Shown one piece after another: positions 23,257-36,113 of a stretch of 64,000 nt of DNA. Under the pieces are notes generated by a model, which saw only the letters and a program-made list of their open reading frames with translations, did no database searches and was not told the origin of the DNA. The translations under genes were made by a program, and so were the position numbers. Source of the stretch: Rana temporaria (lineage: Eukaryota; Chordata; Amphibia; Anura; Ranidae). The DNA is taken from positions 131,583,983 to 131,647,982 of the forward strand of contig NC_053491.1 of the NCBI RefSeq assembly GCF_905171775.1. Reading direction: 5' to 3'. Positions within the stretch are counted from its first letter, which is position 1, and the number at the start of each line of letters is the position of its first letter.

Positions 23257-26035
23257 GTGTCTAGATTAAGTGGGATTCATAAGGGTTGGGAGGCAAGAGA
23301 CAATACATTGAAGACCTTAACATTGGTAGAATATGTTCAGAAACACTCCATCCCATCCTGTCTACTAGCTGTGGATACCGAGAAGGCATTCGACAGGGTG
23401 GGATGGTGTTTTCTTGATAAAACCCTAAGAATAGGTCCGATACTTCTAGAGAAAATAATGGCCCTTTATTATAATCCAAGAGCCAGAATACGGATTAATG
23501 GAGCCCTGTCAGACCCAGTGATGATATTAAACGGAACTGTTAAAGGAACACTAAAGGTTTGTTTTTATTAGATCAATTGATTGCTGTAAGCAAGAGCATT
23601 TAAATATCACTTACCTCGTTTTTCCTTTTGACCTCCAAAATACAGTAATCCAGGTTTAAAAAAAGTAATTTCCTGTCTCTCCTCTTCTTGCTTTCCACCA
23701 GCATCTGAGCTGTTTTGCATGGTGGAAAGCAGAATGTGCTCACCCCCTCCCTATGACTACAGCCCTGCGTGAAGATGCTCTCTTATACCTCACAGGCATG
23801 GAGGCTAAGCCTAATGGGAACTATAGTTCCCATTAGGCCGTGATGTAGCAAGAATGAATGCGCACCGCAAAGCAGGAAGTCAGTGAGAATAACAATTCAG
23901 GAGTGACAGAGGTGAATAAAACAGCTCGATTTCAACAGGTATTAAACTAGTTATAATGCAAAACATTACTTTTTACTTTAACAGCTACTGTCAGACTTTA
24001 ATTAAAGAGGAAAATATTTTTGTCTTTACAACCCCTTTAAGGGCTGCCCTTTGTCTCCTCTGTTATATTTATTAGTAATATACAAGGGATAAAACTCAAG
24101 GAAATAGAATATAAAACGTCCGTCTACGCAGACGATCCTCTGCTGTATATCACTAACCCAATAGTAACCATACCAAACGAATCCAGGAATTTGGCCGTTT
24201 TGGAATGCTAAGCAATTTTAAAGTATATTATGACAAATCAGAGCCTCTAAACATTTCATTACCAAATAAGATTCTTGATCTCCTCCAAATAAATGTTTAG
24301 TTTAAATGGCAAAAGGAAGCTGTTAACTATCTGGTAAAATACATACCTAGAAACTTAACTAAGCTCCAAGACTTAAAAAAAAATCCGATCATACAAAATA
24401 TATCTAATTTCAGAAGCATGACAAAACAGTGTTTTCCTGGATGGGGAGGATTAATATAGCCAAAATGGATATTCTGCCAAAATTGTTGTATATATTTCAG
24501 ACAATCCCAATATTCTTTCCAACTAACTTGCTGGGCCAGCTGTGCAGAGCTATAGGGAGATGTATATGGGCACATAAACCACCTCAAATTAGAAGAGACA
24601 TACTTATTAGAGCAAAAACAAATGGAGGTCTGGCTCTCCCTGACTTCTCAATATATCTTTGCTTGATATTCATGGCCATGATAGTTTATTGGTTCCATAA
24701 TGTAAAAAACAAACAATGGATGAAACTAGAGGAGGATGCTACTGACATGAAATTGAAATCACTACCATGGATTAATAAGAATTTTTGGCCTCATTTGGGA
24801 AAAATGCCAATGTTGGTATATTCTACCCTAAAGACATGGGAAGCACTATTTAAAGAAGTAGTCCTGGTCTACTCAAATCGGACCAATGACACCTTTGTTT
24901 TGTAATCCTGAATTTTTGGCAGCAATGGAAGCCTCTGTATTTTTAAAATGGCACAGAAATGAGGATGTGAGGGTGATCCAGACTCTGGTAGAGAATAGAC
25001 TCCCTCCCATGGACTCCATGGGCCCAGAATGTAGGACATAGTGGATACAATGCCAACAACTTCAAACATATATTCAATCCTTGATAAAAAAAAAGGTATA
25101 TTTGATGGGCCATTAACCAATTTTGAACAACTATTATTACAGGAACAAAGACCTGTCCCGGTCTTGTCTAATATATATAAATATCTGCTTCCAAAGACCT
25201 GAAAATGACTATCCCTAGATCAGACTGGGAAAAATCCTTTCTACTGACACATAAATTATCTATATCTAGCAAACATCAGGAAAGGAACTATAAAATCTTA
25301 GCTAGATGGTACAGATTCCCTGTGGATATGCATAAAATTAATAAATAAAATGAAGAAGTATGTTTGAGATGACACAATGCAAGAGGTACAATGTCACATA
25401 TATGGTACTATTGCCAGGGGTGCTGGCGTTCTGGTCAAAAATCTGTAAAATACATCATAGAGTAACAGGATCGACTATACAACCAGATGTGTTGGCCTCT
25501 GTGTTGTCAATGATCCCAGGCTCTATGAAATCCATAAAAAAATATATTTTAAGACACATGTTAACAGCAGCACGTACAGTTATAACCTGAGATTGGAGAA
25601 AGGAGGTGGTTCCCCCAATCGGTGTGAGATGGGCGAGATGCAGTCACTGGAATTAATGATAAAGACGTAAGCAGGTAGTAGAGAACAAATTTGTAAGAGA
25701 TGGCAATAATAGGAGGATTATATATAGAGCAATACCATATCGCATTGTTTTTATTTTTTGGGGGAATGGGTTGGGTTGGGGTTTTTGGATATATGTGTAT
25801 AGTCTGGACAAATAATTTTGGGATTTTGGACAGATATATATGGATTGAGGAAATTGAAGATATTACATAGACCTAATTTAAGACTGACAAGTATGAATTA
25901 ATATATACTTTGGTAATGGATTTATGGCTGTCTTTATAACATACCCAAAATTGTTGTTCTTTTATGTCGTGTACATTTGTGTACTGGTGTAAAATGGAAA
26001 AATGTATACTGTAAATAAAAAAAATAAAAATAAAA
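23257..26035 (+). pseudogene. L1/Tx1-like LINE, degraded ORF2 and 3' UTR, with nested MITE
   Basis: A second copy of the LINE type seen at 6053. The frame 23257-23543 reads ARDNTLK, CLLAVDTEKAFDRVGW and RARIRINGAL, then is cut by a 493-bp MITE (23544-24036). The coding sequence resumes with GCPLSPLLYLL just after it. The catalytic block is degraded to YADDPLLYITNP near 24127-24165. The frame 24429-24905 (FSWMGRINIAKMDILPKLLYIFQ) is the conserved region after the RT. A degenerate cysteine block lies near 25360-25440. The copy ends in AATAAAAAAAATAAAAATAAAAA near 26030. Frameshifts and stops are many, and nothing upstream of the RT remains. Confidence 0.88.
23544..24036. mobile_element. TTAA-target MITE (Kolobok/piggyBac-like) inside LINE
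   Basis: A 493-bp insertion flanked by TTAA at 23540-23543 and 24037-24040. The ends AGGAACACTAAAGG and reversed AGGGGTTGTAAAGAC are imperfect inverted repeats. Removing it with one TTAA restores the LINE frame as NGTVKGCPLSP, close to the expected NGTxQGCPLSP. Kolobok and piggyBac elements both use TTAA; the AGG-type ends look more like Kolobok, but the assignment is tentative. Confidence 0.85.
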
Positions 26036-26039
26036 AGGT

Positions 26040-27020
26040 TAATTTTTAAGACAGTCCTTCAAAACACCAAATGTCCACTGTAGGTTAGATCAGCCTAATT
26101 AAATGTTACCTATTTATTTTTACTTTGTGAATATTCATCCTATGTACACACATTACACAAGTGGCATACCCATATGCCAAAGAAAATAATGTCGTTTTAA
26201 GGGTTTACGATATGTCACACCAACAAATTGAAAAAGTGACTGGTCATCTTAAAGGCAGAAGAAATACAACTTATTACAAAAACTTTTCCTGACACTGAGA
26301 ACTATAATGAGTTGCAATATTATCAGTTAAATAATTGTGGCTATGAACTGTCAGTGTTAGCTAGTTTTTCTATTGAAGGTCCTACACCTGTGTAATTCCT
26401 TTGAAAATATTTCCTTTTCATGAGATACATATGTGGACTGTTAAAAGAAAAAAAGAGTCACACGACAGTTTTAAGGGCTCTCCATATGGAAGAACTTAGT
26501 TGCAAAACCTTAAGGAAAAGGGTATGTGGTGTGCATTGTAAGATTATATGAAATATCTTACAGTAACTAAGAGAATTTCTACACAGATAAATATGCACAC
26601 GTTTATATATATATAAACTATGCAGTCCTTCGATATTTAAATGAAGTGTCATATAGTCGTTTATTAAAATATTTGCCAAACTAGATTTAGAAGGGTGCTT
26701 GCCCTATGCACATAAATCAATAAAAATAATGTCATAAATCTGATATAATGAAGTGACAAAATCTTGAATGTGTAAAACCACAACCTCATGCACACAAATA
26801 AGTGGTGGAGTAAAGTAGTGGTGTAAAATGAAATTAAATGTAATCTTTATGCAAGATAATAGATTACTAATATATGTACTACAAAACAAGTGTTAAAAAA
26901 TATTAACAATACGTGCAAATACAATGCTAATTAATAAGACAATTAACAGATAAATGTTGCCAAAAAATAAAGACGTGAGGATGACTATTCTTTCTTCACC
27001 ACCCCAAAAAAATTTGCTCC
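26040..27020. other. Unassigned AT-rich stretch
   Basis: About 980 bp with no credible gene. Short ORFs show no known domain, and no terminal repeats or RNA genes were found. Confidence 0.5.
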
Positions 27021-29341
27021 ACCACCTGCTAACTAGGAATGAGCCGAACACCCCCCTGTTCGGTTCGCACCAGAACTTGCGAACACAACAAATGTTTGTG
27101 TGAACTTTAGAACCCTGTTAAAGTCTATGGGACTCAAACGTTTGAAATCTAAAGTGCTAATTTTAAAAGGCTAATATGCAAGTTATTGTCCTAAAAAGTG
27201 TTTGGGTACCTGGGTCCTGCCCCAGGGGACATGTATCAATGAAAAAAAAAGTTTTAAAAATGTCTGATTTTTCGGGAGCAGTGAATTTAATAATGCTAAA
27301 AGTGAAACAATAAAAGTGAAATATTCCTTTAAATTTCGTACCTAGGGGGGGGGTGTAAAGTTAGCCTGTGAAAAAGCTCATGTTTCCCGTACTTAGAACT
27401 GTCTCTGCACAAAGTGTAATTTCTGAAAGAAAAAAAGTAATTTAAAACCGCACTTGCGGCTATAATGAATTGTCGACTACCGGCAATTCGGAGAGGATTC
27501 ATTCATAAAAAAAAAAAAGCGTGGGGGTCCCCCCAAATTCAATTACAGGCCCTTCAGGTCTGGTATGGATATTAAGGGAAACCCTGCCATCAATTTAAGA
27601 CCCTTTAGGTCTGGTGTGGATTTTAAGGGGAACGCCACCCCAATTTTTTTTTTAAAATGGCGTGGAGTTACCCCAAAAATCCACACCAGACCCCTTATCT
27701 GAGCACGTTAACCTGGCCAGCCGTAGAAAAGAGGGGGGGACAGAGTGCGGCCCCCTCTCCTGAACCAAACCAGGCCACATGCCCTCAACATGGGGAGGAT
27801 GTCCCCATGTTGATGGGGACAAGGGCCTCATCCCCACAACCCTTGACGGTGGTTGTGGGGGTCTGTGGGCAGGGGGCTTATCAGAAACTGGAAGACCCCT
27901 TTAACAAAGGGGACCCCCAGATCCTGCCCCCCCCTATGTGAATTGGTAATAGGGTACATTGTACCCCTACCATTTCACAAAGGAAGTGTAAATAGTTGTA
28001 AAAAAAACACACACACACACCATAGAAAAAAGTCCTTTATTAATAAAAAAAATAAAAAAAATCCAGCGATGGTAATCCACTCGGTCCTGGCTCCCCGCTC
28101 CAACGTTGTCTGTATCCAGCGATGGGTGATCTCCTCTCCTGTCCAGCGATTAGAAGATCTTCCAGGATCCAGAGTGCAGCATCACCGGCCTACTCTCTCT
28201 GACGGACACAGCCCGGCAAATGACGCGGCTGAAGCTGTGACATTTATTTTATTGGTGAGGCGGGGCCTTGCATCAGAGGGGGTGGGGTCACGTGACGGGT
28301 GGCCCCGCCTCACCAATAAAATAAATGTCTCTGCTTCAGCCACGTCATTCGCCGGGCTGTGTCCAGCGGAGAGAGGTGGCAGGTGATGCTGCGCTCTGGA
28401 TCCCGTAAGATCTTCTCATCGTTGGACAGGAGAGGAGATCACCCATCGCTGGATACAGACAACATTGGAGCAGGGAGTTGGGACCGAGTGGATTTCCGAC
28501 CGCTGGATTTATTTTACATTTTTTTAATAATAAAGGACTTTTTTCTACGGTGTGTGTGTGTTTTTTACAACTGTTTACACTTACTTCGTGAAATGGTAGG
28601 AGTACAATGTACCCCATTACCAAATCACATGGGGGGGCCAGGATCTGGGGGTCCCCTTTGTTAAAGGGGTCTTCCAGATTCTGATAAGCCCCCCGCCCGC
28701 AGACCCCCACAACCACCGGGCAAGGGTTTTGGGGATGAGGCCCTTGTCCCCATCAACATGGGGACATCCTCCCCATGTTGAGGGCATGTGGCCTGGTGGG
28801 GTTCAGGAGAGGGGGGTGCCGGACCCCGTTCCCCCACTCTTTTCTGCAGCTGGCCAGGTAACGTGCTCGGATAAGGGGTCTGGTGTGGATTTTTTGGGGG
28901 AACTTCACGCCATTTTTTTTTTATTTGGGGTGGAGTTCCCCTTAAAATCCACACCAGACCTGAAGGGTCTGAATGGATATTTGGGGGGAACCCCACATCA
29001 TTTTTTTTTAAATTGATGGTGGGGTTCCCCTTAATATCCATACCAGACCTGAAGGGCCTGGTAATTTAATTTGGGGGGACCCCCACGCTTTTTTTTTTTT
29101 TTCATGAATGAATCCTCTTTGAATTGCCGGGAGCCGACAATTCATTATAGCCGCAAGTCCGGTTTTAAATGACTTTTTTTCTTTCAGAAATGACACTTTG
29201 TGCAGTGACAGTTCTAAGTACTGGAAACATGCGCTATTTCACATGCTAACTTTACACCCCCCTAGGTACGAAATTTAAAGGAATATTTTACTTTTATTGT
29301 TTCTCTCTAAGCATTATTAAATTCACTGCTCCCGAAAAAAC
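27021..29341. mobile_element. Large foldback repeat element with 1-kb inverted arms
   Basis: It starts near GAATGAGCCGAACACCCC, a terminus I recall from an abundant ranid repeat. From about 27265 the sequence is a long palindrome: left arm to 28267, 33-bp spacer, right arm 28301-29341. The arms share CCACACCAGACC, CATGTTGAGGGCATGTGGCCTGGT and TTTTACAACT..CACTTAC blocks. The 240 bp of end sequence at 27021-27264 have no counterpart on the right, so the right end is truncated or deleted. It is related to the palindrome at 18062-19917. Mirror-image ORFs in the arms are not genes. Confidence 0.85.
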
Positions 29342-29542
29342 GGGAGCCAACAAACCCTTATAATTTAAATCCAGGGTATCAGGGAGCCACCATCTGGTCC
29401 TCTTTTTAGACTCCTCAGCCATTTTCATAGTGCAGATATAGAAAATAAAACAGCCCCAAGAGATGTAAATCACGTATAGTACATTTATTGCAAAAACGTA
29501 TATCTAAAAGCATAAATATTGCACTCACTTTTGCAAGTGCCT

Positions 29543-29877
29543 TTGGAAAGACACCAATTCAAACAGCTCACTGTGTCTTGGAACTTAGCATCACTGCCCG
29601 CATCCACCAGAGTGCCATGCATTCCACAGACCTGGAAGTAACATCGGGGGAAAACCGGAAATGACATTGACCTCTCAGCTTCTATGCATTTTGCGTCACC
29701 ATGTGCTTTCTGAAGATGCATGGTGACACAAAATACATATAAGCTGAGAGGTCAATGCAATTTCTGTTTTTCCCCTGACGTTACATCCAGGTCTGTGAAA
29801 TGCACGCTGGCTCTGGTGGATGCAGGTGGCGATGCTTAGTTCCGAGACACAGTGAGCTGTTTGGGTCAGTGCCTTTC
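29543..29877. repeat. 335-bp palindrome
   Basis: The left arm 29543-29704 and right arm 29718-29877 are imperfect inverted copies around a 13-bp loop. Matching blocks include AAACAGCTCACTGTGTCT, GCATCCACCAGAG and CATTGACCTCTCAGCTT. No target duplication or coding capacity was found. It may be a small foldback element. Confidence 0.85.
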
Positions 29878-29879
29878 AG

Positions 29880-30376
29880 CAGAACATATTTCAGCAGAGT
29901 AGGAGATTTCAATTTTTCTTTCTCTTATTCACCAGAATGACCTAGGAGGGCTTAAGGCTTTGAGCATGGCAGCATGGGCATGCGGTCGCCCCTCCCCTCA
30001 GAAATAAATAAATAGAATTAATGAAATAATTTTTTTTTGCTAAAGTAGTGGTTCGAGTTGTTATTTAAATAGGTATATAAGTTCTGGTATTCAGGGAGGG
30101 TAGGTGCGGCCTGCATTCTTAGCAAAACAATGACATAGTACCAATCCAACTCCCCTCCAAACCCGTGTCAGTCAGATCAGCATGTGAAATGACAGGGAAA
30201 GGAAAGAAATGCATAAAATTAGTTCTCTACAGGTGGAGAACAGAAGCTGAAGCCATTTTCTACCCATCTCATTACATTTGTGCAAAAGGGAGTCTGTGTC
30301 TGTTTGCAAATGGCCACCATTTTGTTCAAATCCTTAACAAAGTCTAACAATAGTACAGATTTTACAGAATCAAGTC
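29880..30376. other. Unassigned sequence
   Basis: No recognisable gene or element ends between the palindrome and the LINE fragment. Confidence 0.4.
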
Positions 30377-32460
30377 AAATGCCTTCTCGCCTCTTATTCA
30401 TAGATGCAGAGAAGGGGTTGGATCGTGTTCATTGGTTGTACACTCATAAAGTACTACTAAAGTTTTGTTCTTCTGGGACTATTCTCTCAGCCATAATGTC
30501 CCTATATTCCACTCCCTCTGCATGAGTTTATGCCTCCAGCCTATTGTCCAAACCCTTCCCCATTACTAATAGCACTAGGCAAGGATGCCCCCTATCCCTG
30601 TCCATTTTTAATCTTATAATCGAGCCATTAGCTAAAGCCATATGTTCCCATCCATCTATTTCAGGTTTTCGATTTAAATCTATTTGTTGATGATGTTATT
30701 TTGATTCTTCCCAACCCTATGACATCTATCCCTTGTGTTTACCAGATGCAATTAGTTCTGCTCTATTTCTTATTACAAGGAAAATTTTACTAAATATTTG
30801 ATCCTATATTTAGGTGTCCCTAAAGTGACCAGAGATTACCTTACTGCACAACTACAATATCTTACCCCTGAGAGGATAACAGTATTCCATACCTGGGCAT
30901 CCAACTCACTCTTACTCCTTCCAATCTTGCTGTGACAAACTACTGTATAAACCACTACTTACTAAACTGACAAAAGATATTCATACATTTTGCTGCTGTG
31001 ACTTCACATGGATGGGTAGATTGGCTAATTTCAAGATGATGCCTTTTCCCCAAATACTATATATTTTTAGGACTCTCCCTATTCTCATTAAATGCAAATA
31101 CCTCAACAACTTTAATGTCTCGTCTTAAAAAATGTGTTTGGCAAAACAAAAGAACAAGGTGCTCATATGCTTATCTCATTAAACACCAAAAGGCTGCTGG
31201 ATTTGGCTTTGTAGATCTCCTTGATTATTATAAAGCATTGATGCGAAGCCCATTGAAGACCATTGGGTGACCATAGAATCCACTTTATCCTGTCCCCCAG
31301 ATTTTAGGTCACTTCTTTTAGCTCATTTATGGTCTCCCCTGCACTTAGAAAAATTTCCACCCACAGTACAAGCCTCCATGATAGCTTGGAGGGCATTTAT
31401 TCATAGCTCAGTGTATAACAAAGCCAACACTGATGTGTTCACCCTGCTTTCCTCGTTAGAACTCCTACTACTGCATGTGCACACTAAGAAATGGCAGGTG
31501 TCTGGTATCCATTGGGTGAATGATATTCTCAATGCCCATACACCCACGATTCTGAATTAGTGACTGCATTCAACATACCCTCTAGTGATTTTTTTATTCA
31601 CATGCGTATCTCACACTTTATAAAAAAACTATTTGCAAACCACTAATGTATATGCACCCCAAGCCTGGCAATTATATTGCAACCCTTTACCCCACACCAA
31701 GGGTATTTCCCTGTTCTACTCCCTCCTCCAACTTAAATATTCTTAAAAACCCCATGGATAATACGATGGGAGACCTAGTCTAGTCTTCCTTTCTGAGATT
31801 CAGTGGTTGAATGCTCTATGTTGCTCCCAACAAATAACCCACTGCGTTTGGCACCAACAAAATCACCACTCTTCTTACAGACTTGCCAAATTCTCTCTGG
31901 AACACTGTTCACTTTGCTAGAGAGAGTGTGGGCAAGTGGGTAATATCCTAATATCCATATACTGTGGGAGCTTGACTAGCTTCTGGAGCCAAACGTTTCA
32001 AATGATTTCAAATGATTTCCCAAATCACTGATATACTAGCTCCTCCTGACCCAGCCCTTAACCTTGACATAGACAATTTCCCTACTCAACATCGTACTGT
32101 TGTATTGCATATTTTGTTAGCTGACACATCTTTAATCACCAAAATGTGATGAAAAAGTCTTGCACCCAGTATATCGGAACTCACAGCCATGATTAATCTC
32201 CACTATACTTATGAAAAGACAATTGCTCTTAGGACCAATACCTTATCTAGATTTGAGCCGGCATGGAAGTAATGGATTCATGATGCACCTGTTGGTTATT
32301 ATTGTTTCCCTTTATAAATCCTTCTCATATTCCCTTTCTCCTCCTATTGGACAATCTACTGAAGTCACCTTTTTGATGTTAAGTTTTACTGACCATTACC
32401 TTGTGGTGTATACACCTTGTATGCCTGTATGCTACTGTCTAAAAGCTTTAAATTTTGATT
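30377..32460 (+). pseudogene. L1/Tx1-like LINE, heavily degraded ORF2
   Basis: A third, older ORF2 copy in the same orientation. Remnants in order: LFIDAEKGLDRVHWLY (about 30394-30440), TRQGCPLS (about 30570-30600), a degraded DD block near 30685, CDFTWMGRLANFKMMPFPQILYIF (about 30997-31070) and a C-terminal stretch in the frame 31267-31560. Later sequence to about 32460 shows scattered C-terminal similarity. Many stops and frameshifts rule out function. No clear poly(A) tail was found. Confidence 0.8.
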
Positions 32461-33071
32461 GATGGCTGTATGAAAAAACTCACATTTACAATGGATCTGC
32501 GGTGGATGACTTCCATGAGCACTGAGCTCATCTGCCTGCCGTCAGATAGTGCTTAGCCTAGTGCTCCAATCCCGACACGTATCGTCACGTCACGTGATGT
32601 GTGTTCTTATCAATAAATGTGTTCCTTGTGTTACGGGATTATGCAATGTGTCTCCCTTCTGTTCTTCTCTTCACTTTATTGCGATCTTCTGAGTAAACAT
32701 TTCGCTGCCACTGTGAGATAAGGAGGAATAAGAGGGGACATGCAGGAGGTTTTGCAAGCTTGGCGCTCGTGGAGATATGCCCAATATTTTGTTCATCTGA
32801 GTGAGTGCATCAGTGTGCGACCCATTTGTGCAACACCATTGGTTTACAGAGTTACGCTATATATCCTTCTGTTGTCTTTCCACATGTGACCACCTGGTAC
32901 TGGATCCCCTAGCTGCTTATAGGCTTTTCGTAACATCCACTGTGTGCACATCTGAGGATTGTTAGGCTGTTAGAGCAACAGTTGTAAGGGAGTCACAAGA
33001 GGTGTTTTACACTGAAGTTTTCTACCTTTCAACACTTGTGTCTGGCTTTGGGATCGCCATATAAAGACTGT
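32461..33071. other. Unassigned sequence
   Basis: About 600 bp including CGACACGTATCGTCACGTCACGTG near 32572. It has the texture of a retroelement terminal region but no diagnostic feature. Confidence 0.35.
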
Positions 33072-34195
33072 GGGGCAGATCCACAGAGATCTGCACCGGC
33101 GCAGCGTATGGGAGATACGCTACGCCGCTGTAACTTACTTTTTTAAACTTTGAATCCTCAAAGAATTTGCGCCGTAAGTTACGGCGGCGTAGTCTATCGC
33201 TCACGGCGTAAGGGCGCCTAATTCAAATCGGCGAGTAGGGGGCATGTTTCATTTAAATTAAGTGCGTCCCCGCGCCGAATGAACTGCGCATGCACCGTCC
33301 CTAAATTTCCTGCCGTGCATTGCGCTAAATGACGTTGCAAGGACATCATATTTTTTAACATAGACGTGAATTACGTCCATCCCGATTCACGGACTACTTA
33401 CGAAAAATAAAATAAAAAATAAACGCGGGAATGACGGCCATACTTAAAGCGGTGGTTCACCCTGCTGAACAACATTTCAGCATACAATTCGGCATCGTAG
33501 CGCGAGCTACAGTATGCCGGTCTTACATTTTTTATCCCCGTACTCACTGTTTAATCGTACCTAGACGATTCCGTCTGCCGCGGGGAATGGGCGTTCCTAG
33601 CAAGAGGGAGGGTGATTGACGGCCGACTCTGGCACGTCACGCTCCCCGAAGACAGCCGGAGTAGGTCTCGGCTCTTCACGGTGCCTGCGCACAGGCTATG
33701 CGCAGGCGCCGTGAAGAGCCAAGCCTATTTCGGCTATTTCCGGAGAAGCGTGGCGCGCCAGAGCCGGCCGTCAATCACTTTCCGTCTGGATTGGAACGCC
33801 CATTCCCCATTTTTTTTTTTTTTAATAGGGTGAACCCCCGCTTTAACATGGCAAGTCTAACTATATGCCACAAAACACCAGCTTTAACTATACGCCAGAA
33901 AAAGCCGACTAGAGACGATGTAAGAGAATGCGACGGACGCGCGTACGTTCGTGGATCGTCGGAAATAGCTCATTTGCATACTCGACACGGAAAACGACGA
34001 GAGCTCCACCCAGCGGACGCCGAAGTATTGCATCTAAGATCCGAAGGCGTACGAAGCCATACGCCTGTCAGATCTAACCCAGATACCGTTGTATCTTGGT
34101 TTGAGGATTCAAACCAAAGATATGACGTGGGAAATTTAAAAGTATGCCGGCGTATCAGTAGATACACCGGCGTACTCGCTCTTTGGATCTGCCCC
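33072..34195 (+). mobile_element. Harbinger-type MITE (GGGGCAGATCC termini) with nested insertion
   Basis: The ends are GGGGCAGATCCACA and reversed GGGGCAGATCCA. The flanks are TGT (33069-33071) and TCT (34196-34198), differing at the centre only. The interior shares CGGCGTAAGGGCGCC, CGCGCCGAATGAACTGCGCATGC and ACGTCC blocks with the MITE at 34408-35158, which lies in the opposite orientation. A TTAA-target MITE interrupts it at 33448-33842. Confidence 0.85.
33448..33842. mobile_element. TTAA-target MITE (Kolobok/piggyBac-like)
   Basis: A 395-bp element with TTAA duplications at 33444-33447 and 33843-33846. The ends AGCGGTGGTTCACCCT and reversed AGCGGGGGTTCACCCT are inverted repeats with one mismatch. 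The related MITE at 1484-2211 has the uninterrupted target site near 1873, confirming the insertion. The interior CG-rich palindrome GCCTGCGCACAGGCTATGCGCAGGC lies at about 33681-33708. Confidence 0.92.
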
Positions 34196-34407
34196 TCTCT
34201 GCTTATTTAATACCACTTTGCGTGTGTTCTATGCCAATCCTTGTCTCCTATTTATATAGATATATATATATATTGACATTTTATTTAAATTTGATTCACG
34301 GTTTATGATATATTGTTTCATTTATTTATGTTTGCTGCAGATTTGATGTTTTTGGATCACATATTGCTTTAGTGCAATTTACACAGTTTCTGTGTTTTAC
34401 ACATTTA

Positions 34408-35158
34408 GAGGCAGATCCTCAAAGAAATTACGCTGGCGTATCTGTTGATACGCCATGTAATTTCAAATTTTGCGTGTTGTATCTTTGTTTTGGTATCCAC
34501 CAAACAAGATACGACGGCATCTGTGTTAGATCCGACAGGCGTACGCCTTAATATGCCGTCGGATCTAAGATGCAATTTTCCGGCTGCCGCTGGGTGGCGT
34601 TCACGTCGTAATCCGTGTCGAGTATGCAAATTAGCTATTTCCGACGATCCACGAACGTACGAGCGGCCGTCGCATTCTTTTAAGTCGTTTCCGTTCGGCT
34701 TTTTCCGGCGTATAGTTAAAGCTGCTATCTGGTGGCGTACTCAATGTTAAGTATGATCGTCGTTCCCGCGTATAATTTTGAAAATTTTACGTTGTTTGCG
34801 TAAGTCGTCTGTGAATGGGGCTGGACGCCATTTACGTTCACGTCGAAAACAATGACGTCCTTGCGATGTCATTTGGAGCAATGCACCCTGGGAGTTTTGA
34901 CGGACGGGGCATGCGCAGTTCGTTCGGCGCAGGGACACGCTTTATTTAAATGAAACACGCCCCCTACTCACCGCATTTGAATTCCGCGCCCTTACGCCGC
35001 AAGAGATACACTACGCTGCCCTAACTTACGGCGCAAATTCTTTCAGGATTCAAAGATTTGCAAAGTAATTTACAGCGGCGTAGCATATCTCACATACGCT
35101 GCGCCCACGCAAATGTATGTGGATGCTGCGCCCAAGCAAATGTATGTGGATCTGCCCC
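34408..35158 (-). mobile_element. Harbinger-type MITE with TTA target duplication
   Basis: A 751-bp element ending GAGGCAGATCC on the left and GGGGCAGATCC on the reversed right, flanked by TTA at 34405-34407 and 35159-35161. It is a reversed copy of the 33072-34195 family. A short duplication, GCTGCGCCCAAGCAAATGTATGTGGAT, lies near the right end (about 35095-35150). Confidence 0.9.
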
Positions 35159-35161
35159 TTA

Positions 35162-36113
35162 GTGTGCCTGTCATTTTTGTCCCCTTCCCTTTGTTACACA
35201 GTGCAGACATCACCACTTTTTTTATTTACCACCCAAAGAAGAATTCAGCTTGATTTCTAAACCAAAATTACCATTTACAAGTTTACGATAATTCTATTTG
35301 TTATATTTGTCACTTAAACATTCCGAGAGTCTAAGGACTGGTAAATGTCAATTTTCAACAGTTACATGTGTACTTTCAATCATTGCATTACATTAATGTT
35401 TATGGAAACCTAAATGATCTTTTATGCAACCATCATATGCTTGGTGCATAGTGTTCTTCAACAATATCATAAACTAATGCCCATTTAGAATACTCTCTTG
35501 GGTCACGTTAACGTCATTTTATAAGGGCTTTGGCTTCATATATACAAAGCTAAATGTAAGGCTTTCATGAGTCACAATTGAGACCAGACTCCAAGGGAGC
35601 TTTTCCTGTGAAGCATTTATTCTATAAACTATTCTGAGCACTTTTGCTATTCTTACTTACTTACCGAATGGTAGGACATCTCTTGTAGGTCCTTGGGCTT
35701 CTCTATGATTGATTTTCATTTTCATCCCGGTTGTTTTTTATCCCCATAAGACTGCACAGCGAACAGAACATCTCCCAGTGGATCACTGACATTAGCAGTA
35801 GGGAAAAGATGTAATTAGGCTGTGACAGGCTTCTTCTACAGGTAAAAGGGGTAGGGGTTTTCCTTCCTTTTATAAGTTACCATACTTCTTAGATGCCACA
35901 TATCCATCCTTCATGCCATTCTCACCAGCTACACTTGCGTCCTGCCAAACAGCTTCTGTTATTTATACTTCTAATTAAAATAACCACTTCAATAATAGAC
36001 ACTTTCACCCTCTTCCTGCCCAGACCAATTTCCATCTTTCAGTGCTTTCACACTTTGAATGATAAGTACTCAGTCATGCAACACTGTACCCATATGTTTT
36101 TTTTTTAATCATT
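35162..36113. other. Unassigned AT-rich stretch
   Basis: About 950 bp with no credible gene, repeat termini or RNA gene visible. Confidence 0.5.

Noticed and set aside
27657..29041. Several 90-180 codon ORFs with similar products on both strands
   Set aside because: They mirror one another across the foldback arms and have no recognisable domain.
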